NCBI GenBank assembly: GCA_050954785.1 | Contig: JBPBQO010000001.1 | Coordinates: 62,001 to 126,000, forward strand | DNA length: 64,000 bases | Direction: 5' to 3' | From: Lichenicola sp050954785 | GTDB lineage: Bacteria; Pseudomonadota; Alphaproteobacteria; Acetobacterales; Acetobacteraceae | Shown: positions 43,602 to 53,675 of the stretch, piece after piece | How positions within the stretch are numbered: the stretch's first letter is position 1 | Layout: each line of letters opens with the position of its first letter | Notes under the pieces: generated by a model | Database searches by the model: none | What the model saw: only the letters and a program-made list of their open reading frames with translations | Told to the model about the DNA's origin: nothing | Position numbers and translations under genes: made by a program

Positions 43602-43880
43602 ATGAACAGTTCCGATATCACCCGCGTCCAGACATACCTGCGCAAGCTGCTCGGCTCGGAAAAAGTCATGGTCGTGGCTCCTCCGCGCAAGGGCGCCACG
43701 GTCGAGCTGGCAATCGACAAGGAAGTCATCGGCACCGTGCATCGTGACGAGGACGAGGGCGAAGTGTCCTACTCGATCCACATCACCGTGCTGGAAGAAG
43801 ACCTGGCGCCTGCTCCGGCCGGATCGGCCGAAACGAAGCCGGCAGCTTCAGGCAAGACAGCAGGTACACCACGGCGCTGA
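43602..43880 (+). CDS. DUF3126 family protein
   Basis: 92 residues, a short alphaproteobacterial family of unknown function. The core (about 5-65) reads ITRVQTYLRKLLGSEKVMVV...GATVELAIDKEVIGTVHRDEDEGEVSYSIHITVLEEDL, the typical DUF3126 pattern. The C-terminal 25 residues are Ala/Lys/Pro-rich and lie antisense to the 3' end of znuB (98-bp overlap). The start is ATG 43602; the longer frame upstream belongs to the glycosyltransferase region. Confidence 0.88.
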   Translation: MNSSDITRVQTYLRKLLGSEKVMVVAPPRKGATVELAIDKEVIGTVHRDEDEGEVSYSIHITVLEEDLAPAPAGSAETKPAASGKTAGTPRR

Positions 43881-44631
43881 GGGCGGTAATCCAGAAGCTT
43901 GCCGGCCAGTCGGTGGCCCAGGCGAGGATGATGCCGCCCCAGGCCTCGATTAGTGCCAGCAGCGCCGACAGGGCGATCCCCGCCCCGAGCGAGCGCGTGA
44001 CGCGCTGAGCCGCTGCCGCCGGCCCGACCATCAGGGTGAACACCAGCAACACGCCCACGATCTGGGCGCAGCCGGCGGTCGCCAGTCCGACCAGTCCCAG
44101 GAACAGCACCGAGACCAGTCGCAGGCGCACGCCACGCGCCTCGGCGAGCTCGGGTTGCAGACTGGCGAACAGCAACGGCCGCGCGATGATTGCGAGGCCG
44201 GACAAGGCGAGCGCGCCGAGCGCCAGCAACGTCCAGAGCGTGGCGCGGTCGACGCCGAACACGTTGCCGAACAGCAGCGCCGTCGCCTGCGATGCGTAGG
44301 CAGTGAAAAAGTGCAGGAACAGCAGGCCGAACCCGAGCGATAGCGCCAGCACCAGGCCGATCGCCACGTCGCGGCCGGCCACCTTCTCGCCGAGCAGCCC
44401 CATCGACAGGCCGGCTGCAAGGGTCAGCGCGACCAGCCCCCAAAGTGGCGGCAATCCGAGCAGGACCGCACCGGTGGCGCCGGTGAAGCCGACATGGGAC
44501 AGGGCATGGCCGGCAAAGCTCTGCTGGCGCAGCACCAGGAAGAAACCGACCGGCCCGGCGACCAGCGCCACGATGGTCGCAGCGGCGAAGGCGTTGACCA
44601 TGAAGCCGTAGGCGAACAGGCCGGACAGCAT
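43783..44631 (-). CDS. znuB: Zinc ABC transporter, permease
   Basis: 282-residue ABC-3-type permease with about eight helices, for example IVALVAGPVGFFLVLRQQSFAGHALSHVGF (early helix plus cytoplasmic loop) and VGVLLVFTLMVGPAAAAQ. It moves Zn2+ across the inner membrane with ZnuC and ZnuA. ATG 44631 shares a base with the znuC stop (TGATG), deciding the start. The C-terminal about 30 residues are antisense to DUF3126. Confidence 0.92.
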   Translation of the reverse strand: MLSGLFAYGFMVNAFAAATIVALVAGPVGFFLVLRQQSFAGHALSHVGFTGATGAVLLGLPPLWGLVALTLAAGLSMGLLGEKVAGRDVAIGLVLALSLGFGLLFLHFFTAYASQATALLFGNVFGVDRATLWTLLALGALALSGLAIIARPLLFASLQPELAEARGVRLRLVSVLFLGLVGLATAGCAQIVGVLLVFTLMVGPAAAAQRVTRSLGAGIALSALLALIEAWGGIILAWATDWPASFWITALSAVVYLLSCLKLPASFRPIRPEQAPGLLPAR

Positions 44632-45473
44632 CACGCAGGCCTCGCATGGGCATGATCGTGCCCGTGGGCATGGTCTTGGGCGTGGCACGGACCATGCGCA
44701 TCGCGCTCCATGTCGTGCGTATCGGACATCACGAAGATCCGGCTACCGAGCCGTACGACCTCGATCGGCGCGCCATACAGGCGCGACAGGTTCGGGGAGG
44801 TGATGACCTCGTCCACGCTGCCGAGGGCGGCGTGCCCGCGACCGAGATAGAGCACGCGGTCCAGCGCGCCGAGCAGCGGATTGAGTTCGTGCGCGCTGAA
44901 CAGCACCGCGATGCCGAGCGACCGCTGCAGCGTGCGCACCAGCGCCACCACCTCGGACTGCCTGGACGGATCGAGGCTGATCAACGGCTCGTCGAGCAGC
45001 AGCAGCCTGGGTTGCCCCAGCAGCGCCTGCGCCAGCAGCAGACGCTGGCGTTCGCCGCCGGATAGCTCGGCAAGAGGCCGCGCCGCGAGAGACGTCGCCT
45101 GCACCAGTCCGAGCACGCGGTCGACTTCGCGATCGGCGGCGGCACTCGGCAGCCGTGTGCCCCAGCGATGACCGTCGAGCGCTGCCATCACCATCGTCCG
45201 GCCGCTGAGGCGTGGAGCAACCTGTGCACGCATCTGCGGCATGTAGCCGATCGATGGATGGCCGCGCCGGACCGGCTGGCCGAACACCTCGATGCGTCCG
45301 GTCGCCGGCCGCAAAAGGCCCAGGATCGCCCGCATCAGCGTCGTCTTGCCGGCGCCGTTCGCACCGAGCACGCCGATGAACTCGTCGGGGCCGATATCGA
45401 ACGAGATCGCGGACAGCACCGGCTGGCCGCCCTGGACCAAAGTTACATCCGAGACCGCGATGGCCGGAATCAT
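44631..45473 (-). CDS. znuC: Zinc ABC transporter, ATP-binding protein with His-rich tail
   Basis: 280 residues. Walker A GANGAGKTT is near residue 35-43, the signature LSGGERQ near 137-143, Walker B LLLLDEP near 155-161 and the switch His in FSAHELN. The last 25 residues are His/Asp-rich (HAQDHAHGHDHAHA), probably a zinc-binding or sensing tail on the cytoplasmic side. ATG 45473 overlaps the znuA stop as ATGA. The znuA-C-B genes are translationally coupled and probably Zur-repressed. Confidence 0.93.
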   Translation of the reverse strand: MIPAIAVSDVTLVQGGQPVLSAISFDIGPDEFIGVLGANGAGKTTLMRAILGLLRPATGRIEVFGQPVRRGHPSIGYMPQMRAQVAPRLSGRTMVMAALDGHRWGTRLPSAAADREVDRVLGLVQATSLAARPLAELSGGERQRLLLAQALLGQPRLLLLDEPLISLDPSRQSEVVALVRTLQRSLGIAVLFSAHELNPLLGALDRVLYLGRGHAALGSVDEVITSPNLSRLYGAPIEVVRLGSRIFVMSDTHDMERDAHGPCHAQDHAHGHDHAHARPA

Positions 45474-46384
45474 GGGTGGCCGGGAGGGTGATCGAGTGCG
45501 TGGTCGACCGCATCGAGTTCGGCCAGCATCCACTGCGTGTAGTCCTGGTCATGCGGCTCGGTTTCGGTCACGCCGACCACCGGGATGCCCGCCTGTCGGG
45601 CCACGGTTTCGAGGCGTCGCGCCGCGCTGTTGGTCGCCTGGCTGTTGAAGAACAGCAGCCTTACACGCCGTTGCCGGAGATCCTGTTCCATCAGGACGAC
45701 ATCGGACACGGCTGGTTCGGTGTCGTTCATGACCGCAAGCTGGAAGCGCTGGTTGTGCATGTCGAGCCCGAGTGCCGATGCCATGTTGCCGAAGACCGGT
45801 TCCGTCGCGGTAACCGGCGTGCCAGCGTAGCGTGATTTCAGCGCAGCGGCGCGAACCGCGACCGGAGCAACGGCGGCCAGCACATGGTCCAGCCGGACAG
45901 CATAATCGGCCGTGTTCGCCGGATCCCGCCGTGCCAGCAGTGCCGAAAGGCCGCGGGCATAGGCTGGCATGGTGATCGGATCGTACCAGAGATGCGGATT
46001 GTCTCCCGCATGACGGCCGATCAGGTCCGCCACGACCAGGACCGAGCGAGCCGGCTTGCCTTGGGCGGAGGAGGCGGCGATCAGCGTCGCCATCCAGGGA
46101 TCATAGCCGATCCCGTTGGAGACGACGATCGCAGCACCGGCCACTGCCCTGGCGATGCTCGGGCTGATCTCGAACAGGTGCGGATCCTGGTCCGGATTGG
46201 TAAGGATGCTGGTCACGCTCACATGGGAACCACCGAGGGAACGCGCCATGTTGCCATAGACATCCTCGGCCGCAACGATAACCAGAGGTGTTGCCGCATA
46301 GGCGGTAATGCCGTGCAGGCCGCATATACCGGAGACCAGCCGGATCGCCAGCCGCATGGCCGGCCTGAGCTGTATCCTCTTCAT
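45470..46384 (-). CDS. znuA: Zinc ABC transporter, periplasmic zinc-binding protein
   Basis: 304 residues with a signal peptide (about 1-30, cleaved near YA-AT). Metal-site His residues appear in DPHLFEISP and NPHLWYD, with an Asp/Glu ligand in the later lobe (TEPVFGNMA). The flexible His-rich loop of many ZnuA proteins is absent, so binding may be tighter or shared with related metals. It is the first gene of znuACB; its start is 65 bp from zur across a Zur-type palindrome. Confidence 0.9.
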   Translation of the reverse strand: MKRIQLRPAMRLAIRLVSGICGLHGITAYAATPLVIVAAEDVYGNMARSLGGSHVSVTSILTNPDQDPHLFEISPSIARAVAGAAIVVSNGIGYDPWMATLIAASSAQGKPARSVLVVADLIGRHAGDNPHLWYDPITMPAYARGLSALLARRDPANTADYAVRLDHVLAAVAPVAVRAAALKSRYAGTPVTATEPVFGNMASALGLDMHNQRFQLAVMNDTEPAVSDVVLMEQDLRQRRVRLLFFNSQATNSAARRLETVARQAGIPVVGVTETEPHDQDYTQWMLAELDAVDHALDHPPGHP

Positions 46385-46414
46385 GATCCGGACTCTCCCA
46401 TTAGGGTCGGATCT

Positions 46415-46427
46415 GTTATACTATAAC
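46415..46427. promoter_or_regulatory. Zur-type operator between znuA and zur
   Basis: GTTATA-C-TATAAC is a perfect inverted repeat in the 65-bp gap between the divergent znuA and zur starts. It agrees with the GTTAT-N-ATAAC core known for Zur boxes in alphaproteobacteria. Repression of both znuACB and zur by zinc-loaded Zur is expected; this is inference from sequence and position. Confidence 0.8.
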
Positions 46428-46449
46428 GTCAGTGATCGAAAGAGGCACC

Positions 46450-46968
46450 ATGCAGGCGAAGGAAGGTGCGGTGCAGCCGTCCAGTTTCAGCCCAACTACG
46501 ACCGAGCTGCTGGATCGGGCCGGGATCATTTGCGACCGGCGCGGTTCACGATTGACCGAGTTGCGTCGTCAGGTGCTGGGTCTGGTGCTCGACAGCGAGA
46601 CGCCGATCGGCGCCTACGACCTGCTCGACCGGCTGCGGACCGCGCATAAGGGGGCCGCACCACCGACCGTGTATCGTGCGCTCGATTTTTTGCTCGACCA
46701 GGGGCTCGTGCACAAGGTCGAGAGGCTGTCCGCATTCGTTGGCTGCGTACATGCATCGGGAACCGAGGAACCCCATCGTCACACTGATGGCCCCACCCAT
46801 CACCATGCAGCACAGTTCCTGATCTGCACTCGTTGTGGCCGTACCATCGAACTCGAGGACGATGATGTCGCGGCAGCGTTGAACACAGCTGCCAGGACGG
46901 CTGGTTTCGTGCCGCATCGCTCCACCGTGGAAGTCGAAGGCCTGTGTGCAGGCTGCGCGAGCGGTTGA
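46450..46968 (+). CDS. zur: Fur-family zinc uptake regulator Zur
   Basis: 172 residues with a winged-helix N-terminal domain (RLTELRRQVLGLVLDSETPIGAYDLLDRL, then PTVYRALDFLLDQGLVHKVE) and a metal-binding C-terminal domain. The structural zinc site is CTRC near 121-124 and CAGC at the C-terminus; the sensory His/Cys site includes FVGCVHASGTEEPHRHTDGPTHHHAAQFLIC. Its position beside znuACB identifies it as Zur and not Fur. ATG 46450 has AGAGG close upstream; GTG 46432 is a longer option that would lie on the operator side. Confidence 0.92.
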   Translation: MQAKEGAVQPSSFSPTTTELLDRAGIICDRRGSRLTELRRQVLGLVLDSETPIGAYDLLDRLRTAHKGAAPPTVYRALDFLLDQGLVHKVERLSAFVGCVHASGTEEPHRHTDGPTHHHAAQFLICTRCGRTIELEDDDVAAALNTAARTAGFVPHRSTVEVEGLCAGCASG

Positions 46969-47082
46969 CCAACCGGGGCGGACAACTATAAAAAAGAGTT
47001 ATTCTGGTCCATTTAATCTTATGGCGAATAATCGTCGTAACCTGTAATTCGGTAATATTTCACTATCGTATCCAGGGCAAAC

Positions 47083-48162
47083 ATGAACGCGCAGGCTTTG
47101 ACGAACAGCAGCAAAATTCGGGTCAGGCAAAGCGGCTTCATCAGTCCGGTCACGCGCAGGCCGATTTTCAGGATCGAGGACCAGCAGGGGCAGGTGCTGC
47201 GACGCATCAGCAGCGCCCGCAACCCGGACGAGGCGGTCGCGCACTACTGGCGCAGTGCCGGTTCCGATGCCAAATTCGACGTTGCCATGCCAGACCAGCC
47301 TTCGGACGCCTCGCTACGCCGCCGGATTGCCGCGGCGCGAACCGGACGGGCCTCAGGCACCGCTGGCCGCGTTGCCATGCAGACGCACGAGCTTCCGTTG
47401 CCGGAACTGGATCTCCCGACACCGCCGGACGCAATCGAGACGCCGCCCGAGGATATCGAAACGTCCGTTCCGGTTCGCGCCGCAACCACACCGAAACGCC
47501 GGGCCTCCAAGGCGAAACCGCAGCCGGAAGACCTGTTTCAACCGGTGCAACCGGAGCCGGAGCCGAAAGCTGTCGAATCGGCAGAGGCTGAACCGACGGC
47601 GAGTGAACCGGCGGCAACCGAACCAACGGTAGCCGAACCGGCACAACCCGAGCCCGAAATATCCGAGCCTGAGATGCCGGAACACGACGCGCCGGAGCCG
47701 CAGCCCGAGCCTGTCCTGGCGCAGGCAAAGCCCGAACCGGCTCCGGAGCAGGTCACCGCATCCAGGCCCGAGCCCGACACGTCAGCGCCGTATCACCTCG
47801 ATCCGCAAACGGTCATGCTGCAGCAGGTCGATCATCGAAACCTGCGTCCGAACGACCGCACCGACGCCTACCTCTATCACGTGACCAACCGGGCCGAGGC
47901 AACCAGCGCGCTAGATAACGGGCTTGTCGTCAGCGCACAGGATCCGGTCATTCTTACCGAGCGTCCCGGCGTGGCCTACTGGCTATCCGTGCTCGCGGAG
48001 GATTTCGACTTCATCCTGGATGGGCCGGCCGATTTCGTCGTGCTGCGAATGCGCCGGTTCGCCGTCGAGACGCTGCTGGAGCCGGACCCGCACGCATCCC
48101 GCAGCGCCGGTTGCGCGTGCTACCTGCTTACCGGTGGGCCGGCACAGGAACGGCAGGGATGA
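47083..48162 (+). CDS. Pro/Glu-rich protein with a possible ADP-ribosyltransferase-like C-terminal domain
   Basis: 359 residues in three parts. Residues 1-95 are basic and Arg-rich (FISPVTRRPIFRIEDQQGQVLRR). Residues about 105-245 are a low-complexity Pro/Glu/Ala spacer. The last 115 begin at YHLDPQTVML and contain DAYLYHVTNRAEATSALDNGLVVS, TERPGVAYWLS and ADFVVLRMRR. The YHVT...I/L...GL...AY pattern recalls the His and Tyr of the ADP-ribosyltransferase/KptA fold, but I cannot confirm it. The 114-bp upstream region is AT-rich and likely carries its own promoter. Its 3' end overlaps the convergent nucleoside hydrolase by 35 bp. Confidence 0.65.
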   Translation: MNAQALTNSSKIRVRQSGFISPVTRRPIFRIEDQQGQVLRRISSARNPDEAVAHYWRSAGSDAKFDVAMPDQPSDASLRRRIAAARTGRASGTAGRVAMQTHELPLPELDLPTPPDAIETPPEDIETSVPVRAATTPKRRASKAKPQPEDLFQPVQPEPEPKAVESAEAEPTASEPAATEPTVAEPAQPEPEISEPEMPEHDAPEPQPEPVLAQAKPEPAPEQVTASRPEPDTSAPYHLDPQTVMLQQVDHRNLRPNDRTDAYLYHVTNRAEATSALDNGLVVSAQDPVILTERPGVAYWLSVLAEDFDFILDGPADFVVLRMRRFAVETLLEPDPHASRSAGCACYLLTGGPAQERQG

Positions 48163-49105
48163 ACGTGCCGGCGTAGAGCGCAAGCACGCCGGCGACGTCG
48201 ACCTCGACCGCCACCGATTGATCCGAATGCGCGTCCCATGCGCCGATCGGGAACGAGGAATGCTTGGGCTTCTGGATCGTCTGTCCCGAGGCGAGCCCGC
48301 CACATACCACCCGGACCGGACCCCGCCTGATGCTGAACAGCTCGGGAGCGATGGTGTAGGCTACTGCCAGGCTGTCATGGGTGAAGATGCCGTCGAGACG
48401 ACGGGTGCGCTGGTGGAACGCCTGGTAGCCACGGCTGATGTCCCACAAAAATTGCCCATCCTCGCCGCCATCCCGACGCAGGCGTTCGAGATACGCCGCA
48501 TCCATCACCACCTGCTGAGTGACGTCGAGGCCGATGATGGTCACGGGCCAAGGCGCGGTGAACACGGCATCGGCAGCCTCGGGGTCGTTGGAGATGTTGG
48601 CTTCGGCAACCGGGGATACGTTGCCGGTATGGCCGTGCATGCCGAAGGCCCCGCCCATGACCACGACGCCCTGCACCAGCCGGGCGATCTCGCGGTCCTT
48701 GTCCAGGGCGCGGGCGAGGTTGGTCAACGGGCCCACCGCGATGATGGTGACTTCGTGCGGATTCTCGCGGATCAGGTCGATGATGAACCGGTGGCCACGT
48801 CTCAAATCCACTGTCGATCGGATCGTGTCGGGGATGTCGACGTCGCCAAGCCCGTTCCGGCCATGCACATGACCGGCCGGGCTGCCCTGGCGATTAAGCA
48901 AGGTGACGCCCGACCCTTGCGAGATGGGCGCCGAAAAACCGAACCGGTCCTTCAGGTAGAGCGCGTTGCGGGTGACGGTGTCGATGTCGGCATTGCCATG
49001 CACCGTGGTGACGCCAAGCAGGTCCAGTTCCGGACGCCGGGTCAGGAAGCGCAGGGCCATCGCGTCGTCGACGCCCGGGTCGGTGTCGAAGATCACCTTG
49101 CGCAT
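48128..49105 (-). CDS. Inosine-uridine-type nucleoside hydrolase
   Basis: 325 residues. The calcium-binding N-terminus DTDPGVDDAMAL (7-18) is diagnostic. GNADIDTVTRNAL, GPLTNLARAL, VVMGGAFGMHGHTGN and the active-site region THDSLAVAYTI follow. It splits ribonucleosides into base and ribose for salvage. Specificity for purine or pyrimidine nucleosides is not clear. It stands alone; its promoter lies in the 78-bp gap before folC. Confidence 0.93.
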   Translation of the reverse strand: MRKVIFDTDPGVDDAMALRFLTRRPELDLLGVTTVHGNADIDTVTRNALYLKDRFGFSAPISQGSGVTLLNRQGSPAGHVHGRNGLGDVDIPDTIRSTVDLRRGHRFIIDLIRENPHEVTIIAVGPLTNLARALDKDREIARLVQGVVVMGGAFGMHGHTGNVSPVAEANISNDPEAADAVFTAPWPVTIIGLDVTQQVVMDAAYLERLRRDGGEDGQFLWDISRGYQAFHQRTRRLDGIFTHDSLAVAYTIAPELFSIRRGPVRVVCGGLASGQTIQKPKHSSFPIGAWDAHSDQSVAVEVDVAGVLALYAGTFIPAVPVPAHR

Positions 49106-49183
49106 TGTTCTGACCCCGTGATTCGTAGTGGTCCAGAAAAGACCGCTCGGACATGAAACGCAACAACGACCGTCGGCAGGTCG

Positions 49184-50488
49184 TTAGTCCGGCACCCAGC
49201 CATCGGCCTTGAGCACCTCGCCGGCCAGATACAGGCTGCCGCAAATCAGTATCCTGCCTGGCAGGCGGGGTGTCTCGAACAGGCTGGAAAGCGCCTGGGC
49301 CACGGTCGGGCCAGGCCGGGCTACGCCTCCCGATGAAGCGACGATGGTCTCGACCGGCAAGGCGAGATGCTGCCCCGGCTCCGAGACCGCCCAAACAGTC
49401 TCGGCGTGTGCCAGCAAGGGCGCGAGGAAGCCGGCCGGGTCCTTGCTCTGCTTCATACCGACCAGCAGATGCACCGGCCGGTCCGACCAGGCATCGAGGG
49501 TTGCCGCGAGGGCCAAACCAGCGCCGGGATTATGGCCGCCATCGAGCCAGAGCTCCCAGCCCGGCGGCAGCGTCGCCGCCAGTCGGCCGCTCAGACGCTG
49601 CATCCGCGCAGGCCAGGTCGCTCGTGCGATGCCGGCAAAGGCGTGCTCCGGAAGCGTCAGGCCCGATGCACGCAACACGACGATTGCCAGCCCGGCATTG
49701 TCGATCTGGTGCGGGCCGTCCAGGCCGGGCAATGGCAGCTCCAACACCCCATGGCGGTCCTGGTAGCGGAGCGGTCGCGACGCGTTCGTTGTACGCTCGA
49801 TGGTCCAGTCGCGATCGCGCAGCAGGAGCGGCGCCTGCTGCCGCTCGGCTTCCGCGACGATTTCCGCCAGCGCCTCCGGCTGGTGCCGGCCGGTCACGAC
49901 CGGCGATCCCGGCTTGATGATGCCGGCCTTCTCCCGCGCGATGCCGGCCAGCGTGTTGCCGAGGAAGCCTTCATGGTCCATCGACAGCGACGCGATGGCG
50001 CAGGCGGCGGGGCCTGCCAGCACATTGGTCGCATCGTAGCGGCCGCCCAGCCCGACCTCGATGATGGCCAGGTCCGCCGGCGTTTCCGCGAACAGCAGGA
50101 ACGCACAGGCGGTCAGTACCTCGAACACGGTAATCGGTGCGCCGGCGTTGACGCGCTCGATCCGCTCGAGCGTCGCCACCAGATGCGCCTCGGTGACCAG
50201 CCGGCCGGCAACCCGGAACCGTTCGGTGACTTCGACCAGATGCGGGCTGGTGGTTGCATGCACAACGAGCCCGGCCGCTTCGGCGATGGCGCGGACATGG
50301 GCGCAGGTACTGCCCTTGCCGTTGGTGCCGGCAACATGAATGACCGGAGGCAATTTTTGTTCCGGATGGTCGAGCTTGGCAAGCAGCGCTTCCAGCCGAC
50401 CGAGGCTGAGGTCGATCAGTGCCGGATAGAGACGTTGCAGCCGCTCCAGCACGACACCGCTGCGGCCGCTGAACTCGGGCGACAGCAT
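49184..50488 (-). CDS. folC: Bifunctional folylpolyglutamate synthase/dihydrofolate synthase
   Basis: 434-residue Mur-ligase-like enzyme that adds glutamate to dihydropteroate and to folates. The P-loop is HVAGTNGKGSTCA (about 47-59), GLGGRYDATN carries the FolC signature, and SMDHEGFLGNTLAGIAREKAGII and LDGGHNPGAG mark the central and C-terminal parts. It starts 3 bp after the accD stop, so it is the last gene of trpB-trpA-accD-folC. Confidence 0.95.
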   Translation of the reverse strand: MLSPEFSGRSGVVLERLQRLYPALIDLSLGRLEALLAKLDHPEQKLPPVIHVAGTNGKGSTCAHVRAIAEAAGLVVHATTSPHLVEVTERFRVAGRLVTEAHLVATLERIERVNAGAPITVFEVLTACAFLLFAETPADLAIIEVGLGGRYDATNVLAGPAACAIASLSMDHEGFLGNTLAGIAREKAGIIKPGSPVVTGRHQPEALAEIVAEAERQQAPLLLRDRDWTIERTTNASRPLRYQDRHGVLELPLPGLDGPHQIDNAGLAIVVLRASGLTLPEHAFAGIARATWPARMQRLSGRLAATLPPGWELWLDGGHNPGAGLALAATLDAWSDRPVHLLVGMKQSKDPAGFLAPLLAHAETVWAVSEPGQHLALPVETIVASSGGVARPGPTVAQALSSLFETPRLPGRILICGSLYLAGEVLKADGWVPD

Positions 50489-50491
50489 GAG

Positions 50492-51361
50492 CTAGGCCGC
50501 GTGCGAGAGCGTGTCCCTGGTGCCGAGCAGGGAGAGCAGGCGGCCCAATGTGCTGCGCATCTCCGACCGCTGGACGACCATGTCGAGCATGCCATGCGCC
50601 AGCAGGTATTCTGACCGCTGGAAGCCCTCGGGGAGGGTTTCGCGCACCGTCTGCTCGATCACCCGGGGACCCGCGAAGCCGATCAGCGCATTCGGCTCGG
50701 CGATCTGGATGTCGCCCAGCATCGAGAAGCTGGCAGTGACGCCGCCGGTGGTCGGATTGGTCATCACGACGATGTAGGGCAGGCCTGCTTCCTTCACCAT
50801 CTGCACGGCGATGGTGGTGCGCGGCATCTGCATCAGGCTGATCATGCCCTCCTGCATGCGGGCACCGCCGGATGCGGTGAAGATGACCAGCGGCGCCTGC
50901 TGCAGCACGGCCAGCCGGGCGGCGGCGACGATGCCCTCGCCGAGTGCCGCACCCATCGTGCCGGCCATGAACTCGAACGCCATGACGGCGACCACGGCCT
51001 TGTTGCCGACGATGGTGCCGTGCGCCACGACCAGCGCCTCGTCGAGATGCGTCTTGGTGCGGTTTTCCTTGAGGCGGTCGGTGTATTTCTTCTGATCGCG
51101 GAAGCCGAGCGGATCGGCCGGCGCCTTGGGCAGCTCGATCCGGGTGAACTGGCCATCGTCGAAGGTCCAGGCCAGCCGGTCGTTGACCAGGGCGCGCATA
51201 TGATGGCCGCAATGCGGGCAGACGTTCAGCGACTTCTGCAGGTCCTTGCTGAAGATCATCTGGTTGCAGGATTCACACTGCGTCCAGAGATTGTCCGGCA
51301 CATCCCGCTTGCCGAGCAGGTTGCGGATCTTCGGCCGGACATAGGTGGTCAGCCAGCTCAT
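50492..51361 (-). CDS. accD: Acetyl-CoA carboxylase carboxyltransferase beta subunit
   Basis: 289 residues. The N-terminal zinc ribbon is CESC (about 28-31) and CPHCGHH (about 48-54). The crotonase-like fold follows, with TASGGARMQEG, ARTTIAV-like PRTTIAVQM and TTGGVTASF. It pairs with AccA (not in the window) to make malonyl-CoA. ATG 51361 overlaps the trpA stop (ATGA). Placement between trp and folC genes is the common alphaproteobacterial arrangement. Confidence 0.96.
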   Translation of the reverse strand: MSWLTTYVRPKIRNLLGKRDVPDNLWTQCESCNQMIFSKDLQKSLNVCPHCGHHMRALVNDRLAWTFDDGQFTRIELPKAPADPLGFRDQKKYTDRLKENRTKTHLDEALVVAHGTIVGNKAVVAVMAFEFMAGTMGAALGEGIVAAARLAVLQQAPLVIFTASGGARMQEGMISLMQMPRTTIAVQMVKEAGLPYIVVMTNPTTGGVTASFSMLGDIQIAEPNALIGFAGPRVIEQTVRETLPEGFQRSEYLLAHGMLDMVVQRSEMRSTLGRLLSLLGTRDTLSHAA

Positions 51362-52205
51362 GCAACGATTTCCTTAACCTGCGCGCCTAGACGTGCATTC
51401 CTGACGCCCTCGGCCAGCATCCTGACCTGGTCGAGCACGAGGCTTACCGTATCAGGACCGGCACGACCGTGCTGGTCCAGGCTTTTCGCCAACGTCTCGA
51501 TCAACGCCGATGCGACCACGGCGCCATCGGCCACCCTGACCGCCGCCGCCGCCTGGGCAGGGGTGCGGATGCCGAAGCCGATCGCCACCGGAAGGTCGGT
51601 CGCCTGGCGCAGGATCGGCAGCGCCAGGACAAGATCAGCTTCGGACGCGGTGCGGGTGCCGGTCACGCCGGTGATGCTGACGTAATAGATGAAGCCGGAG
51701 CTGCCTTGGAGCACAATCGGCAGGCGGGCGGCATCGGTTGTCGGCGCGACCAGCCGGATGATGTCGATTCCATGCTCGGCGGCATGGCTTTCCAGCAGAT
51801 CGGCTTCTTCCGACGGCAAGTCCACCACGATCAACCCGTCCACACCCGCACGGCCGGCGTCGGCGCAGAAACGGGCCGGGCCGTAGCTGTCGATCGGGTT
51901 CAGGTAGCCCATCAATATGATGGGCGTGTCGACATCATGCTCACGGAAGCTGGCCACCATAGACAGCGTGCGGGCGAGCGTGGCGCCGGCCAGCAACCCG
52001 CGCTTGGACGCGGCCTGGATGATCGGACCGTCCGCCATCGGATCGGTGAACGGCACGCCGATCTCGATCAGGTCGGCACCGGCGCCCGGCATGCCGCGCA
52101 GGATCGCCGCCGCGGTGTCCAGGTCCGGGTCGCCTGCCTCGAGGTACGGGATCAGCGCACCGCGGCCGGCCTGTCTGAGGGCGGCGAACCGGGCGGCGAT
52201 CCGAC

Positions 52206-52209
<4 letters not shown>
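51358..52209 (-). CDS. trpA: Tryptophan synthase alpha subunit
   Basis: 283 residues, TIM barrel. Catalytic Glu and Asp lie in LIEIGVPFTDPMADGP (about 46-61); GLIVVDLPSEE, YYVSITGVTGTR (the mobile loop) and VAIGFGI are conserved. It splits indole-3-glycerol phosphate into indole and glyceraldehyde 3-phosphate. The start is GTG 52209, overlapping the trpB stop as GTGA. Longer open frame upstream is not coding. Confidence 0.95.
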
Positions 52210-53534
<1,325 letters not shown>

Positions 53535-53618
53535 GAGGCGATCTCCGGGACGGCGTCTTCCTAGCGCAGGGGTCACGGAAGGTCACGCCTCACCGATATG
53601 GGGATGCGAAGTCATGGT

Positions 53619-53633
53619 TTGACACGATCGTGT
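53619..53633 (+). promoter_or_regulatory. TTGACA element overlapping a 12-bp palindrome before corA
   Basis: TTGACA at 53619-53624 overlaps ACACGA-TCGTGT at 53622-53633, 43 bases before corA. The first could be a -35 box for corA, and the palindrome an operator on it. No good -10 box is present at the expected spacing, so this is tentative. Confidence 0.25.
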
Positions 53634-53675
53634 GGCTATCGGTTATCACGTACATCCGATCGAGGTTCGCGCCCC

